Shown in pieces: positions 1-9,100 of a DNA stretch of 64,000 nucleotides (the stretch's first letter is position 1; every line of letters begins with the position of its first letter). The notes under the pieces were generated by a model, which saw nothing but the letters and a program-made list of their open reading frames with translations, was not told the origin of the DNA and did not search any database. Made by a program: the position numbers and the translations under genes. The stretch covers positions 1 through 64,000 of the forward strand of contig OZ220464.1 of assembly GCA_965115825.1 (NCBI GenBank), read 5' to 3'. The DNA comes from Bin87 sp965115825 (GTDB taxonomy: Bacteria; Chloroflexota; Dehalococcoidia; Lucifugimonadales; UBA3495).

Positions 1-65
1 ATGGTACTCATGGCTGGGAGCCTCCTCTTGCTCGCCTCAGTATGAGGTTGAGTAATGGTACTGTA

Positions 66-860
66 TCAATCCCGTATTTTCAAGGGGTAGGCGCGGCACT
101 GGTAGAGCATTGCGGGGATCTGGTCCAGGGCGGCGCGGTTGGGTTCGCGCACGTCCAGGCGACGTTGCAGCGTGATGGGAGACAGGCGGGCAAGCGTATC
201 GCACTCTTTGACAAAGCCGTTGACAGTGGCAGCCTCGCCGCCCAGGACTACGTAGTCGAGACGGTCGAGCCAAGGCTGCCACTGACGTTGCAGGACGGCG
301 GCGGCCTCTGCGTAAAGGCGATGAATCTGGTTTTCGCGGACGCGCTGAAAACGTCGCTGGGAGGTTCCGCCGGCGTGATGGCGGCTTTTCACGTAGCGGG
401 TATCGGTTTTGGACGCCGCCAGCTGTCGGCCCTCATAGACAGCTATGGCGTAGCGGCCCAGCCGCACCAGAGCGACGCCCACGGTGAACTCTGAGGAAAG
501 CAGCAAGCGCAGGGGAGCGTCGACTATGCCGTCGTTCAGCAGAGCGATTTGCATGGGAAAGGACGGCAGAAAGGCAACGCCGGCATTGTTGACGCGAAAC
601 GCCGCGATGCCGGCGTGAGAGCGCAAGGCGCGGCCACAGGAACGTTCCAGCGTGTTAATCCAAGTGGGGCCGCCGTGCTCGCGGGCCAGCGCGGCCATTA
701 TTGCGCCATCGCTGCCGTCTGAAGCCGGCACGTAGAGCGTTCCCACCGGGCCGGCCGTCGCGGCCCGGTCGCGCAGGTCGTCCAGAGCGCGCAGGACACG
801 CTCCGCGGTCACGGTTTGACCGGGGCGGAAAGCGAACGGAGTGTTGCCTTGCGGGGTCAT
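66..860 (-). CDS. VLRF1 (Vms1-like) eRF1-fold peptidyl-tRNA hydrolase
   Basis: This 264-residue protein matches the bacterial Vms1-like release factor 1 (acVLRF1) family. The signature is GGTSQRRFQR at residues 164-173, with Gln168 at the position of the conserved catalytic glutamine of the Vms1/eRF1 loop. In this family the loop reaches the peptidyl-tRNA ester, so the likely role is freeing nascent chains from stalled 50S-tRNA complexes in the cytoplasm. The region before it (about 85-160) alternates beta-strand-like stretches, as expected for the eRF1 domain-2 fold. The ankyrin and zinc-finger parts of eukaryotic Vms1 are absent. The gene stands alone, divergent from the DinB-fusion gene, with 71 nt between the two starts. 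Function is inferred from the motif; assignment to the family is fairly confident. Confidence 0.72.
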   Translation of the reverse strand: MTPQGNTPFAFRPGQTVTAERVLRALDDLRDRAATAGPVGTLYVPASDGSDGAIMAALAREHGGPTWINTLERSCGRALRSHAGIAAFRVNNAGVAFLPSFPMQIALLNDGIVDAPLRLLLSSEFTVGVALVRLGRYAIAVYEGRQLAASKTDTRYVKSRHHAGGTSQRRFQRVRENQIHRLYAEAAAVLQRQWQPWLDRLDYVVLGGEAATVNGFVKECDTLARLSPITLQRRLDVREPNRAALDQIPAMLYQCRAYPLKIRD

Positions 861-931
861 CGCGGCTGTATGATAACTTACCGGGCCGTTGCCGGCATCA
901 TTTGACAGCGCTATTCCGGGGGAGGAAACGC

Positions 932-2089
932 ATGGTATCTCACCATTACCCTACTGATGAAGACAGTCTTACGCCGGTTGAGCGGCGGGAGCGGGCTTTG
1001 CGGCGTCTGGACGATGGACACGCTGCGCTGCTGGCGGCGCTGGACGGTCTAGAAGAGACTGAGGCGTTCCTCGGTTCGCGATGGTCGGTTTGGGAGGTGA
1101 TGCAGCACCTGCTGACGGAGAGTTTCGTGCAGGCGTTGGAGGAGATTGCATCGGGCGAGCGGGAGATGCTGCCGGCCTTTGACGCGCGCGGCGACCGCAT
1201 CGCCAACGACATAGCAAAACTGGAGGCCAACTACCGGCGATTTCGCGCGCTGATTGCCGGGCTGTCCTCGGCGCAGCTTGACCTGCCGGCTACGCCGTAT
1301 AACCCGGAGAACGATTACCCGGCGCTGTCGCTGCTGGATCTGATTGAACGGGTGGCGGGACACGAGGGCAACCACGCTCGCCAGGTGTCGGAAACCCGCA
1401 AGTTCGCGGCAGCGTTCCGGTCGGCGCAGCGCGCGGTTACTGTGGCCGGATTGGGTCCCGGCGATGCAGCGTCGGTTCCGATGCAGACGCGGGAGCTGCT
1501 GTCCAACGCCGATTACGTCATCGGGTCGCCGGCGGCGTTGGCGTTGGCGCGGCGGTGGGTTCGGTCGGTGGAGCTGCCGCTGCGCGCCGATAACCGGGCA
1601 GAGCTGGTGAACCGCATGGGTCGAGACGCGCGGGCCGGACTGTGGTCTATGGCGGTCACGCTGGGCGACCCGGCAGAATCGGCGCCGAGCCTGCTGTCCG
1701 ACCTGGCAGCCGCCGGGGATGACGTATTGGTGATGCCGGCGCCGGGGTTTTACCGGCTGGCGCTGGCGCTGGCGGGGCTTTCGCCGCTGGACGCCGTATG
1801 TGCGTCGGTGGAGCGGATTGGCGACGTTGGCGGTATGGCTGCGTCGGGCCGGGCCATCATGCTATTGGGCGCAGACGGCGGCGGAACGTGGCGGGACGCA
1901 GCCCGGGCGCTGGCGCAAGCGGGAGCGCCGACGGATACGCGGGCGCGGTTGCTCAGTGGGCTGTCCGCCTCGGCGTCAGGCTCCGGCGGGTCAGTGATTA
2001 CCGCATCCCTGGGCGATGTTGCGGAGACGACGGCGGGGGATGGGAAGGCCGAGGTTGATTCGGCGCTGGCGCTTGACGGTTGGAGGTAG
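932..2089 (+). CDS. DinB-family domain fused to a CbiE-like tetrapyrrole methylase domain
   Basis: The ATG at 932 follows GGGGGAGGA and gives 385 residues; the open frame runs further upstream but lacks a comparable ribosome site. Residues about 20-160 look like a DinB four-helix bundle, a metal-binding fold found in thiol transferases, with candidate histidines at 59, 144 and 148. Residues about 169-370 begin VAGLGPGD, the SAM-pocket entry motif of precorrin methylases (CbiE/CobL N-terminal half), followed by the usual LLSNADYVIGSP segment. The second half diverges after the first 60 residues and may not be catalytic. No other corrin-biosynthesis gene is nearby, so a dedicated cobalamin role is not supported. 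The reaction is unknown; the two-domain layout is what can be seen. Confidence 0.62.
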   Translation: MVSHHYPTDEDSLTPVERRERALRRLDDGHAALLAALDGLEETEAFLGSRWSVWEVMQHLLTESFVQALEEIASGEREMLPAFDARGDRIANDIAKLEANYRRFRALIAGLSSAQLDLPATPYNPENDYPALSLLDLIERVAGHEGNHARQVSETRKFAAAFRSAQRAVTVAGLGPGDAASVPMQTRELLSNADYVIGSPAALALARRWVRSVELPLRADNRAELVNRMGRDARAGLWSMAVTLGDPAESAPSLLSDLAAAGDDVLVMPAPGFYRLALALAGLSPLDAVCASVERIGDVGGMAASGRAIMLLGADGGGTWRDAARALAQAGAPTDTRARLLSGLSASASGSGGSVITASLGDVAETTAGDGKAEVDSALALDGWR

Positions 2090-2168
2090 CGTTGAATGAC
2101 TGTTCCAGTCTGTCGGGTTGCGCTTATCCCAAGCGTTTTTGTACGCGACAACCAAGACTTGCCGGGGT

Positions 2169-2197
2169 TTGCCGCCGGCGCGCCGGGATACTACAAT
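2169..2197 (+). promoter_or_regulatory. Candidate sigma-70 promoter for the hydroxyacid dehydrogenase gene
   Basis: TTGCCG at 2169-2174 and TACAAT at 2192-2197 are separated by exactly 17 nt. Initiation about 7 nt downstream would leave a leader near 48 nt before the ATG at 2252. It is called from consensus only. Confidence 0.42.
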
Positions 2198-2251
2198 TCC
2201 TGCACTCCGCAATCCCTGTATCCCGCATATTCCGCACGATGGTGAACCGCC

Positions 2252-3241
2252 ATGCCTCGCCCCAAAGCGCTGGTTACCCGAACCCTGCTGCCCGACGCCC
2301 TGGACATCGTCCGCGCCGTGGCCGATGTTGAGGTCTGGCCCGATGAAGCGCCGCCCTCCGCGTCGGAGCTGCGCCGCCTGGCCGCCGAAGCCGCCGGCAT
2401 CCTCACCACCATTATGGACCGGGTGGACGCCGACCTGCTGGACGCTGCGCCCGGCCTGCGGGTAATCAGCCAGCTGGCCGTCGGCCTGGACAATGTGGAC
2501 GTTGACGAGGCGACCCGGCGGGGCATCCCGGTAGGCTACACCCCCGGCGTGCTGGCGAAGGCCACGGCCGACCTGGCCTTTGCCCTGCTGCTGAACGCGG
2601 CGCGGCGCACGTCGGAGAGCGAACGCTGGGTGCGGGCCGGCGGTTGGGAAGTCCAGTTCCATCCCACCCACTGGCTGGGGCAGGACGTTCACGAAGCCTG
2701 CCTGGGCATCGTAGGCTTGGGTCAGATTGGCCGGGAAATCGCGCGGCGGGCGCGGGGATTTGACATGGACATTGTATATTACTCCCGCACCCGTTATCCG
2801 GACGCCGAGGCGGAATACGGCCTGCGGCGCGCAGATCTCAACGCGCTGTTGGCTCAGGCGGATTTCGTAGCGCTGAGCGTGCCGCTGACGCCGGCAACTC
2901 ATCATCTCATCGGCGCGTCGGAGCTGGCGGTGATGAAGCCGTCCGGTATCCTGATTAACGTTTCCCGCGGGCCCGTAGTTGACCCGGCGGCGCTGTACTC
3001 CGCTCTGCGCGATGGACAAATCGCCCGGGCCGCTTTGGACGTAACCGCGCCCGAACCCATCGCGCCGGACGACCCTCTGCTGACTCTGGACAACCTGATC
3101 ATCACGCCGCACATTGGCAGCGCGGCCCTGCCGACGCGATTGAATACGATGAAGCTGGCGGCCCGCAACCTGGTGGCCGGGCTGCAGGGTCAGCCGATGG
3201 AAGCCTGCGCCAACCCGGAAGCGCAAGGGGCGATGTCCTAA
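2252..3241 (+). CDS. D-2-hydroxyacid dehydrogenase (glyoxylate/hydroxypyruvate reductase-like)
   Basis: This 329-residue cytoplasmic NAD(P)-dependent oxidoreductase should reduce a 2-oxoacid to the D-2-hydroxyacid; glyoxylate or hydroxypyruvate are the likeliest substrates by family resemblance. Residues 1-100 and about 290-329 form the substrate-binding lobe and 101-285 the Rossmann lobe, with GLGQIG at 155-160. The catalytic triad is visible: Arg239 in NVSRGPVVD, Glu268 in APEPI, His287 in ITPHIGS. Length is normal for the family (310-335). A promoter-like element lies upstream and a strong hairpin just after the stop, so it is probably monocistronic. Substrate specificity cannot be read from sequence. 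Confidence 0.88.
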   Translation: MPRPKALVTRTLLPDALDIVRAVADVEVWPDEAPPSASELRRLAAEAAGILTTIMDRVDADLLDAAPGLRVISQLAVGLDNVDVDEATRRGIPVGYTPGVLAKATADLAFALLLNAARRTSESERWVRAGGWEVQFHPTHWLGQDVHEACLGIVGLGQIGREIARRARGFDMDIVYYSRTRYPDAEAEYGLRRADLNALLAQADFVALSVPLTPATHHLIGASELAVMKPSGILINVSRGPVVDPAALYSALRDGQIARAALDVTAPEPIAPDDPLLTLDNLIITPHIGSAALPTRLNTMKLAARNLVAGLQGQPMEACANPEAQGAMS

Positions 3242-3251
3242 ACGACAAAAG

Positions 3252-3272
3252 CCCGCCGGCGTAGCCGGCGGG
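3252..3272. terminator. Hairpin between convergent genes
   Basis: CCCGCCGGC at 3252-3260 pairs perfectly with GCCGGCGGG at 3264-3272 around a 3-nt loop. On the minus strand it is followed by TTTT, so it fits best as terminator of the small minus-strand gene ending at 3330. It sits 10 nt after the dehydrogenase stop and could serve both directions. Confidence 0.6.
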
Positions 3273-3329
3273 AAGCGAAAGCTGTGGATACCTGCCGACG
3301 CGGGAACGGCGGCGCAGGTTGGCAGCGGA

Positions 3330-3524
3330 CTAGGCCGGGTTGTGCCGCTCCACGAACTCGACGATGCGCGTGTCCAGGTTTCCCTTCTGGTCATCCAGGA
3401 CGCCGGCGTCGGCGTAAGCGACTGCCAGGTGGGCGTCTCGTTGAATGTCTTCCCAGTCGGTTTCCAGCTCGAACTCGTCTCGCAGCTCTTCGAATAGCGC
3501 GTCCAGCGAATTCTTGTCGAACAT
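3330..3524 (-). CDS. Small acidic hypothetical protein
   Basis: I do not recognise this 64-residue protein. It is rich in Asp and Glu, has no membrane segment or cysteine, and is predicted mostly helical, for example LDALFEELRDEFELE near the N-terminus. A strong ribosome site (GGAGGAGG, about 11 nt before the ATG) supports translation, and a hairpin with a T-run follows the stop. It is separated from the downstream MFS cluster by about 200 nt, so it is probably a single-gene unit. The size and charge could fit a small regulatory or antitoxin-like partner, but no partner is adjacent. Confidence 0.5.
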   Translation of the reverse strand: MFDKNSLDALFEELRDEFELETDWEDIQRDAHLAVAYADAGVLDDQKGNLDTRIVEFVERHNPA

Positions 3525-3732
3525 TTTGGCTTGATACCTCCTCCAATTTTCGGCAGCCGTGGGGTTGCCAGGCGCCGCCGACTGAAATCGCTACGGCCGG
3601 TCAGCGACGTAAAGCCGTCCAATGGCGATAATGGCAGCGCGGGTATATTACTCTTTATTGACGCCGCCGGCAAGCCATCCGCCAGCGGGGCGGCCAACCG
3701 CCTATTTCACCCCGAGCCTGGGGAGGGACGGT

Positions 3733-3978
3733 TCATTGCCGGGCCGGAGGGAAGCCGCCGCCGCGCCGGGTGTTGGCCCAGTAGGCAATGACGATGAGCG
3801 CCGGCATGGCGAGGATGATGAGGCCGATGATGATGACTACGGTAAGTTCGGTGAGGCCCAGCTTGCCCAGCAGAATATGGCTCAGCGCGGTCATTATCCA
3901 CTGCAAGAGCGTAGGGTCGGCCTCGCCGTGATGGGGAGAGAGCGACAGCAGCAGGTTAGTCAGCGCGGCGCCAAACAT
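3733..3978 (-). CDS. Small membrane protein next to the MFS transporter
   Basis: This 81-residue protein carries one clear transmembrane helix at about residues 44-68 (VVIIIGLIILAMPALIVIAY) and a weaker hydrophobic stretch near residues 5-13. A basic tail (RRGGG) follows the helix, placing the C-terminus inside by the positive-inside rule. Its ATG lies 6 nt after the MFS stop on the same strand, with AGGAC just upstream, so it is probably co-transcribed with the transporter. No family is recognised. A transporter accessory role is inference from position alone. Confidence 0.5.
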   Translation of the reverse strand: MFGAALTNLLLSLSPHHGEADPTLLQWIMTALSHILLGKLGLTELTVVIIIGLIILAMPALIVIAYWANTRRGGGFPPARQ

Positions 3979-3984
3979 GGTGTC

Positions 3985-5448
3985 CTAGTAGGCGCGGGGG
4001 CCGGCTCCGGCAACAGCCAGCTGCGGAGCCGCCGCATCCTGGCTGTTGTAACGACCGGAGTAGCGATACTCGTTGATGCTGAATGCCGCCAGGGAGGCGG
4101 GAATCAGGGTCAGGCCGGCAATGAGGAAGGGCCAGGTGTAGTTGTTGCCGAACCAGATGTAAGCGTAGCCGGTGAGCTGGATGCTGAAGAAGGAGCCAAT
4201 CTGATGGGCGAAGAAGACCCAGCCGCTGATGGTTCCCAATGCCCGGAACCCGTACACGTCTGCGGTGAGGGTGGAGGTGAGAGGCACGCTGGCGACCCAG
4301 GACATTCCGGAGAGGAGGGCGAAGGCAATTAGGCCGGCCATTCCGTAGCCCATAAGAGGGAGGAAGACCAGGGCCATGAACGCTACGCCGCGGGTTGCGT
4401 ACACCACGGCCAGCACGTTCTTGCGGCGCAGGCGGTCGCCGAGAAATCCGGTGATGATGACCCCGGCGGCGTTGAGGCCGGTCATCACGCCGAAGATCAG
4501 GCCGGCGAAGACTTTTTCATCCCAGACGCCGCCCAGGAAGTTGACCTGGGCCGGCAGGACGTCTTCGGCGTAGGGGATGAAGTGGATGCTCAACAGGCCC
4601 GTGGTGATGCCGCAGACGACGTAGGCGCCGGAGAGCTGCCACATGGGAGCGGTTTTGAAGCATTTGCGCCAGCTGTCGACTTCATAGACGCCGCGGGCGC
4701 GGGAGCCGGGCGCCTGGCCGGCGGAGGTGTCGTCGGGGTCGCCGTCGGGATTGAGGCCCATGGACTCCGGGTCGGGGCGCAGGAAGAAAACGGCCAGAGG
4801 AGCGGCGACGAACATTACAATCAGGCCGAGAAGGAACCAGACGGTGCGCCAGCCGGCCAGCTGAACGTCGCCCAGCATTATGCCGGATGAGTCAATCACG
4901 CCCATAAGGTAGGCGGCGAAGGGGATGGTGAGGAGGCCGCCGATGGAGGTTCCACAGGCGGCCAGGGCGGTGGCCTTGCTGCGCTTGCGCCGGAACCAGC
5001 GCACCACCAGGGCCAGCATATTGGTGATGGAGGCGGCGCTGAGGCAGGTGTTGACGATGACGGAGAAGACGACGATGAACCACAGCAGGTCGAGAGGAAT
5101 GCTCACGAAGCCGAGCGGGAGGGAGGCGTCCAAGTCTTTAATGAAGGCGAGGCTCGTAATGGCCAGACCCATGACGACCAGGCCGAAGCCGAAGACCCGG
5201 CGGGGGCCGTAGCGGTCGAAAAGCGCGCCCATGATGGGCTGCATTGCGCCGTTGATAAGGAAGCCGATGGAACCGACCCACGAGATGTCGGCCCGGTTCC
5301 ACCCGAAAGTGGGCTCCATCTCGGTGACGAAAAGGCCGAATCCTTGCCGGCCGGGTATCGACAGGAAGGCTACGAAAAAACAGGTGGCGACGATGTACCA
5401 ACCGAAGTACAGCGAGCCGCCAACCTGAGCTGCGGATTTGGTACTCAT
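3985..5448 (-). CDS. Major facilitator superfamily transporter
   Basis: This 487-residue inner-membrane protein has the 12-helix pattern of the MFS, closest in appearance to the oxalate/formate or monocarboxylate branch. Helix 1 begins at LYFGWYIVATCFFVAFL, the signature loop GALFDRYGPRR lies between helices 2 and 3, and a related motif GFLGDRLRRKN follows the central loop. The central cytoplasmic loop (about 240-275) is hydrophilic and splits the protein into two six-helix halves. The start at 5448 has an AGGGGG site. A small membrane protein follows 6 nt after the stop. The transported solute is not evident; an organic anion is a reasonable guess from the subfamily. Confidence 0.85.
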   Translation of the reverse strand: MSTKSAAQVGGSLYFGWYIVATCFFVAFLSIPGRQGFGLFVTEMEPTFGWNRADISWVGSIGFLINGAMQPIMGALFDRYGPRRVFGFGLVVMGLAITSLAFIKDLDASLPLGFVSIPLDLLWFIVVFSVIVNTCLSAASITNMLALVVRWFRRKRSKATALAACGTSIGGLLTIPFAAYLMGVIDSSGIMLGDVQLAGWRTVWFLLGLIVMFVAAPLAVFFLRPDPESMGLNPDGDPDDTSAGQAPGSRARGVYEVDSWRKCFKTAPMWQLSGAYVVCGITTGLLSIHFIPYAEDVLPAQVNFLGGVWDEKVFAGLIFGVMTGLNAAGVIITGFLGDRLRRKNVLAVVYATRGVAFMALVFLPLMGYGMAGLIAFALLSGMSWVASVPLTSTLTADVYGFRALGTISGWVFFAHQIGSFFSIQLTGYAYIWFGNNYTWPFLIAGLTLIPASLAAFSINEYRYSGRYNSQDAAAPQLAVAGAGPRAY

Positions 5449-6108
5449 AGGCCCCCTTGCGGCGCAGGTTCGTCAACCGTCCGGCGCGGGACGGCGATTA
5501 TCGCGCAATGATAACAGGCCGCTGCCCGCGCTGCCAGTGTTAGGGAGATAGGAGGCCCTTGCAAAACGCTCTTTTCGCCGCTTGGACCTCAACGTTACGC
5601 GGCGTCCGATGCTCCGCTGTGTAGCAATCATCGGCTTGACGCGCCTGGCCCAATGATTGTCACGCCGCTTTGCAAGCGCCTCCGTCAGGAACCGGCCCGC
5701 GCCGAAACAATCCGTTTCGCTCCGTGATTGACTTGGCCTGCCCTCAAATCCCATTCATCCCGTCCATTCCCCCAAAATCCGGCCAAATCACCCCAAATTG
5801 CCCCATTCTCGTAATACTCCCGTAATACTTCTCGGTTTATAATGCCCCAGCAAACGCCCGGCGCAAGCCGCAACCCACATCACGGAGGCAACCCTCCCGT
5901 CCCGATTCTGACGACAAGGAGGCAATCCAAAATCCCGAATCCTGTAAATCCCCAAATCCCGTAAATCCTGATTCTGACAACAAGGAGGCATCATGCTCAT
6001 TACCCCCCCCCCCCCCCCCCCCCGAGGTCCACCTCGCTGGACATTCTCTCTCCCTAGTTCCGGTGCCACCCGGAACCCCACACCAACCACATCAGAGGAT
6101 TTACCCAA
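5449..6108. repeat. Intergenic region with core repeat copy and a C21 homopolymer
   Basis: There is no convincing gene in these 660 nt. A minus-strand copy of the core repeat that is abundant elsewhere in the window occupies about 5922-5978 and reads GTCAGAATCAGGATTTACGG from 5978 downwards. A short phrase, ACAAGGAGGCA preceded by TCTGAC, occurs twice, near 5910 and 5980. A run of 21 cytosines lies at 6003-6023. An ATG at 5993 has a good AAGGAGG site, but its frame runs through the poly-C and into the next gene out of frame, so it is not called. Confidence 0.6.
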
Positions 6109-9100
6109 ATGCAACCCAAACTGCAAAAACTCACACGGTCGGCGCCGCTGGCCATCACGGCCCTGGCCGTGGTCGGCGCGCTGGCCTTTTTTGGCCTCCT
6201 AGCCCTACCTAATCCCGGCCCGGCCAGCGCTCAAGAAGGCGCCTGCGCCGAAGGCGGCTCCGGCTTCCAAACCACCCCCACCACCAAGCCGGCCGCGCCC
6301 ACGCTGACGGCCAAAAACACGGCTCTGGCCGTCATGCTACCCGCCGCGGTGGACGGCCAATCCGCCGCCGCCACCAACGGCAGCCCGGAATACACCGGGT
6401 TCGACATTCAATACCGGCAGGGCACCTCCGGCGCCTTCACGGCCTTTACCGGCGAGATTACGGTCAATCCGCGCAACCTCTCCGGCGCCGCGCAGATTAC
6501 CGGCCTCACCAACGGCTCCGCCTACGAAGTGCAGGTGCGCGTAACCTGCGCGGCCACCTCCGGCCCGTGGAGTACTTCCGCAACCGGAACCCCGGCGGCT
6601 ACCACGCCGGGCCCCATCCGAAACCTGGCCGCCAAACAAATCAGCTGGCTGTCGGCAGCCGAAAACGAGGAAGCCGTTCCACGTGCGGTCATCTACGTGA
6701 CCTGGGATCCGCCGACGGATGACGGGGGCAGCCCCATCACCGGCTACGACCTGGACATTTTGCGCGGCGGCAACGGCAATACCATCGGCGCCCTGACCTC
6801 GATTTTCAGCCGCAAATTCGGCTCAGCCAGCGGGGTCTGGAAGAACTCTAGGGAAGCCGATATGACCGACCTGACCCATACCACCGGCAATGCTGGCGGC
6901 GCTGTTCCAGCAGGCTTAGGTCGAGACAACCAGTGGCTGGAGTACCGGGTAGGCGCGGCCAACGCCAAAGGCGCCGGGGACATCGCCAAGGTTCAAATCC
7001 AGGTTGACAAGGATGTAGCGCGGGACTTGCCCGCCGCGCATCTCACGGGGACGATAGCGTCAGACAGCACTACGTCGGGCGGCGCGCCCAAACTCACGGT
7101 GAAGCTTACCAACCTGGAGCCTCCTATGCCGGTAGGCTCCCGCGTCGTGCTGTTCCTGGAAGACGATTTCCAGGTTCCCGACTCTATCCCGGCCAGCTCG
7201 GTCTACTTCGTCGCCAACTCCCCGGCCACCGTCGCCACCGGCAACGGCGCCCCGGTGTACGTCACCGAAGCCCCTGAGATTGACACCGACGAGTACTTCG
7301 ACGACGACAAGGACGACGTCAGCATTACCATCCGCATCCCCGATATGTGCACCGGCGACTCGGACGCCTGCGAAGGCTCCAACGGGGTAAACCGAGGCCA
7401 GGACTTGACCATGGTCATCCTGGGCAGTTCGGGCATCAAGAACCCCTCCGAAGCGGGAACCCACACTGTCGCCTTCGACATCCGCGGCTTCGACGATGCC
7501 CTTCCCGGGCGCATAATGCGGCTGATGGAAAAGGGCATGGAACTCAGCGCCAAAACGGCTGACGGCAATCGCACCATCCAGAAGCGGCAGGGCGTGTACG
7601 TCAGCACATCGGCCAAAATCTCCCTGTCCGATACGGACGGCGAGCGTGGGGAAGAGCTGACGGTGAACGGCAGCGGGTTCAACAACGGCGTCTCCGCTTC
7701 CGCCTATGTGGCCCAGCGCAAAGCCGCCCGCTACGCCGTAGCCGAATGGTGGGAAACCCTGGACTGCGACAAGATGAAAGCAGCCATGGGCCCCGGCGCC
7801 GGCAACGAGTTCTGCTTCCATTACACCCTCAACGAAACCGAGATGACCTACACCGTGGCCAGCAAGGACAAGGCGTCCAGCGACAAGGTGTTTGCCCGCC
7901 ACCTCTGCAAGCAGGGCATCATTCCCACCGGAACCGAGGCTGGCAGCGCCACCGTGGGCAGCGACGACAAGGTAGCCATCTCCTTCGAGGTCAGCGTACC
8001 CACCTTCAAGCCCGGCAACAACAACCTGATCTGCGTAGAGGACGGCGAAGCCCGCAACTCCGGCGAGGATGTTGAGGACTTCGAATTGACGCCCAACATC
8101 AGCGTGTCGCCCGCCGAGGGACAAGCCGGCGACGAGGTAACCGTGTTCGCCGAGGACTTCCCCGTCGCTGGGGCAGCCTTCACCGAGCTGAAAGTGGGCG
8201 GCGTGGTCATCAAGGACGGCATCCGCTCCACCAGCATTAGCTCCGACGGTTCGGCCACGGCGACGTTCAAACTGCCGCCGCAGAAAGGCACCAAGCGCGT
8301 TGACGCCAAGTGGGGAACCAAGTCCGAGGACACCAAGGTGACCATCCTGCCGGCCGTCCTCAACGTCAGCAAGGGTGAAGTCAATCCCAACGAACGGATT
8401 ACCCTCACCGGAACGGGCTTCGCCACCGGAACCGGCAGCGGCATCATGGCCGAGAAAATCACCATCGGCGACGTGCCTCTGTACGTGTACGATGACTCCA
8501 CGGACAGCGACGACGAAGTCGAGGTGTCCAGCGGCGGCCAGTTCGTCGCCGCCATCGCGGTGTGGCCGGCCGACGACGCCTCGTCCAACCCGACCTTGAC
8601 GCCCGGCAAGCACAGCATCAAGGTTGTCGACAAGAAAGGCTACGAGGGTGAGGTGGAAATCACCATCCTAGAGCCTGCCGTCAGCTCCACGCCGGCTATC
8701 GCCGGCCCGCGGGATGTGGTAACCATCTCCGGCGAGAACTGGCCGGTGGACAACCCGGAAAACTCCATTGACGCCATTACCGTCACAGTCACCGACGGCG
8801 ACCGGATGCGGCAGTACAGCGTGTACGCCGACGGCTCCGGGCGCTGGTTCATCGAGCATCAGGTGGACGGCAACGTCCCAATTCCATCCACCAGCGCGAT
8901 TGAGGCCAAGTACAGCGACCTGGTTCGCTTGGGCGAGTACGAAGTGCCGGCCTCCATCATCATGGTCGACCCCGGCGAAGGGCAGCCCGGCGATGATATC
9001 ACGCTGTCGGTGGAGAAGATGCCGGTGCACTCCCGCGTCAGCCGGATTGAAATCGGCGGTCGCGACGTAATGCCGGCCGGAACTGCGGGCACCGACGGCT

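Noticed and set aside
1..65. Possible gene end at the window start
   Set aside because: It is too short to judge and no similarity is visible.
5993..6202. Small gene starting before the poly-C with a good ribosome site
   Set aside because: The product is a Pro run followed by the next gene out of frame. I tested whether tract-length change could fuse it to the secreted protein, but the frame that would be needed has a TAG near 6055.
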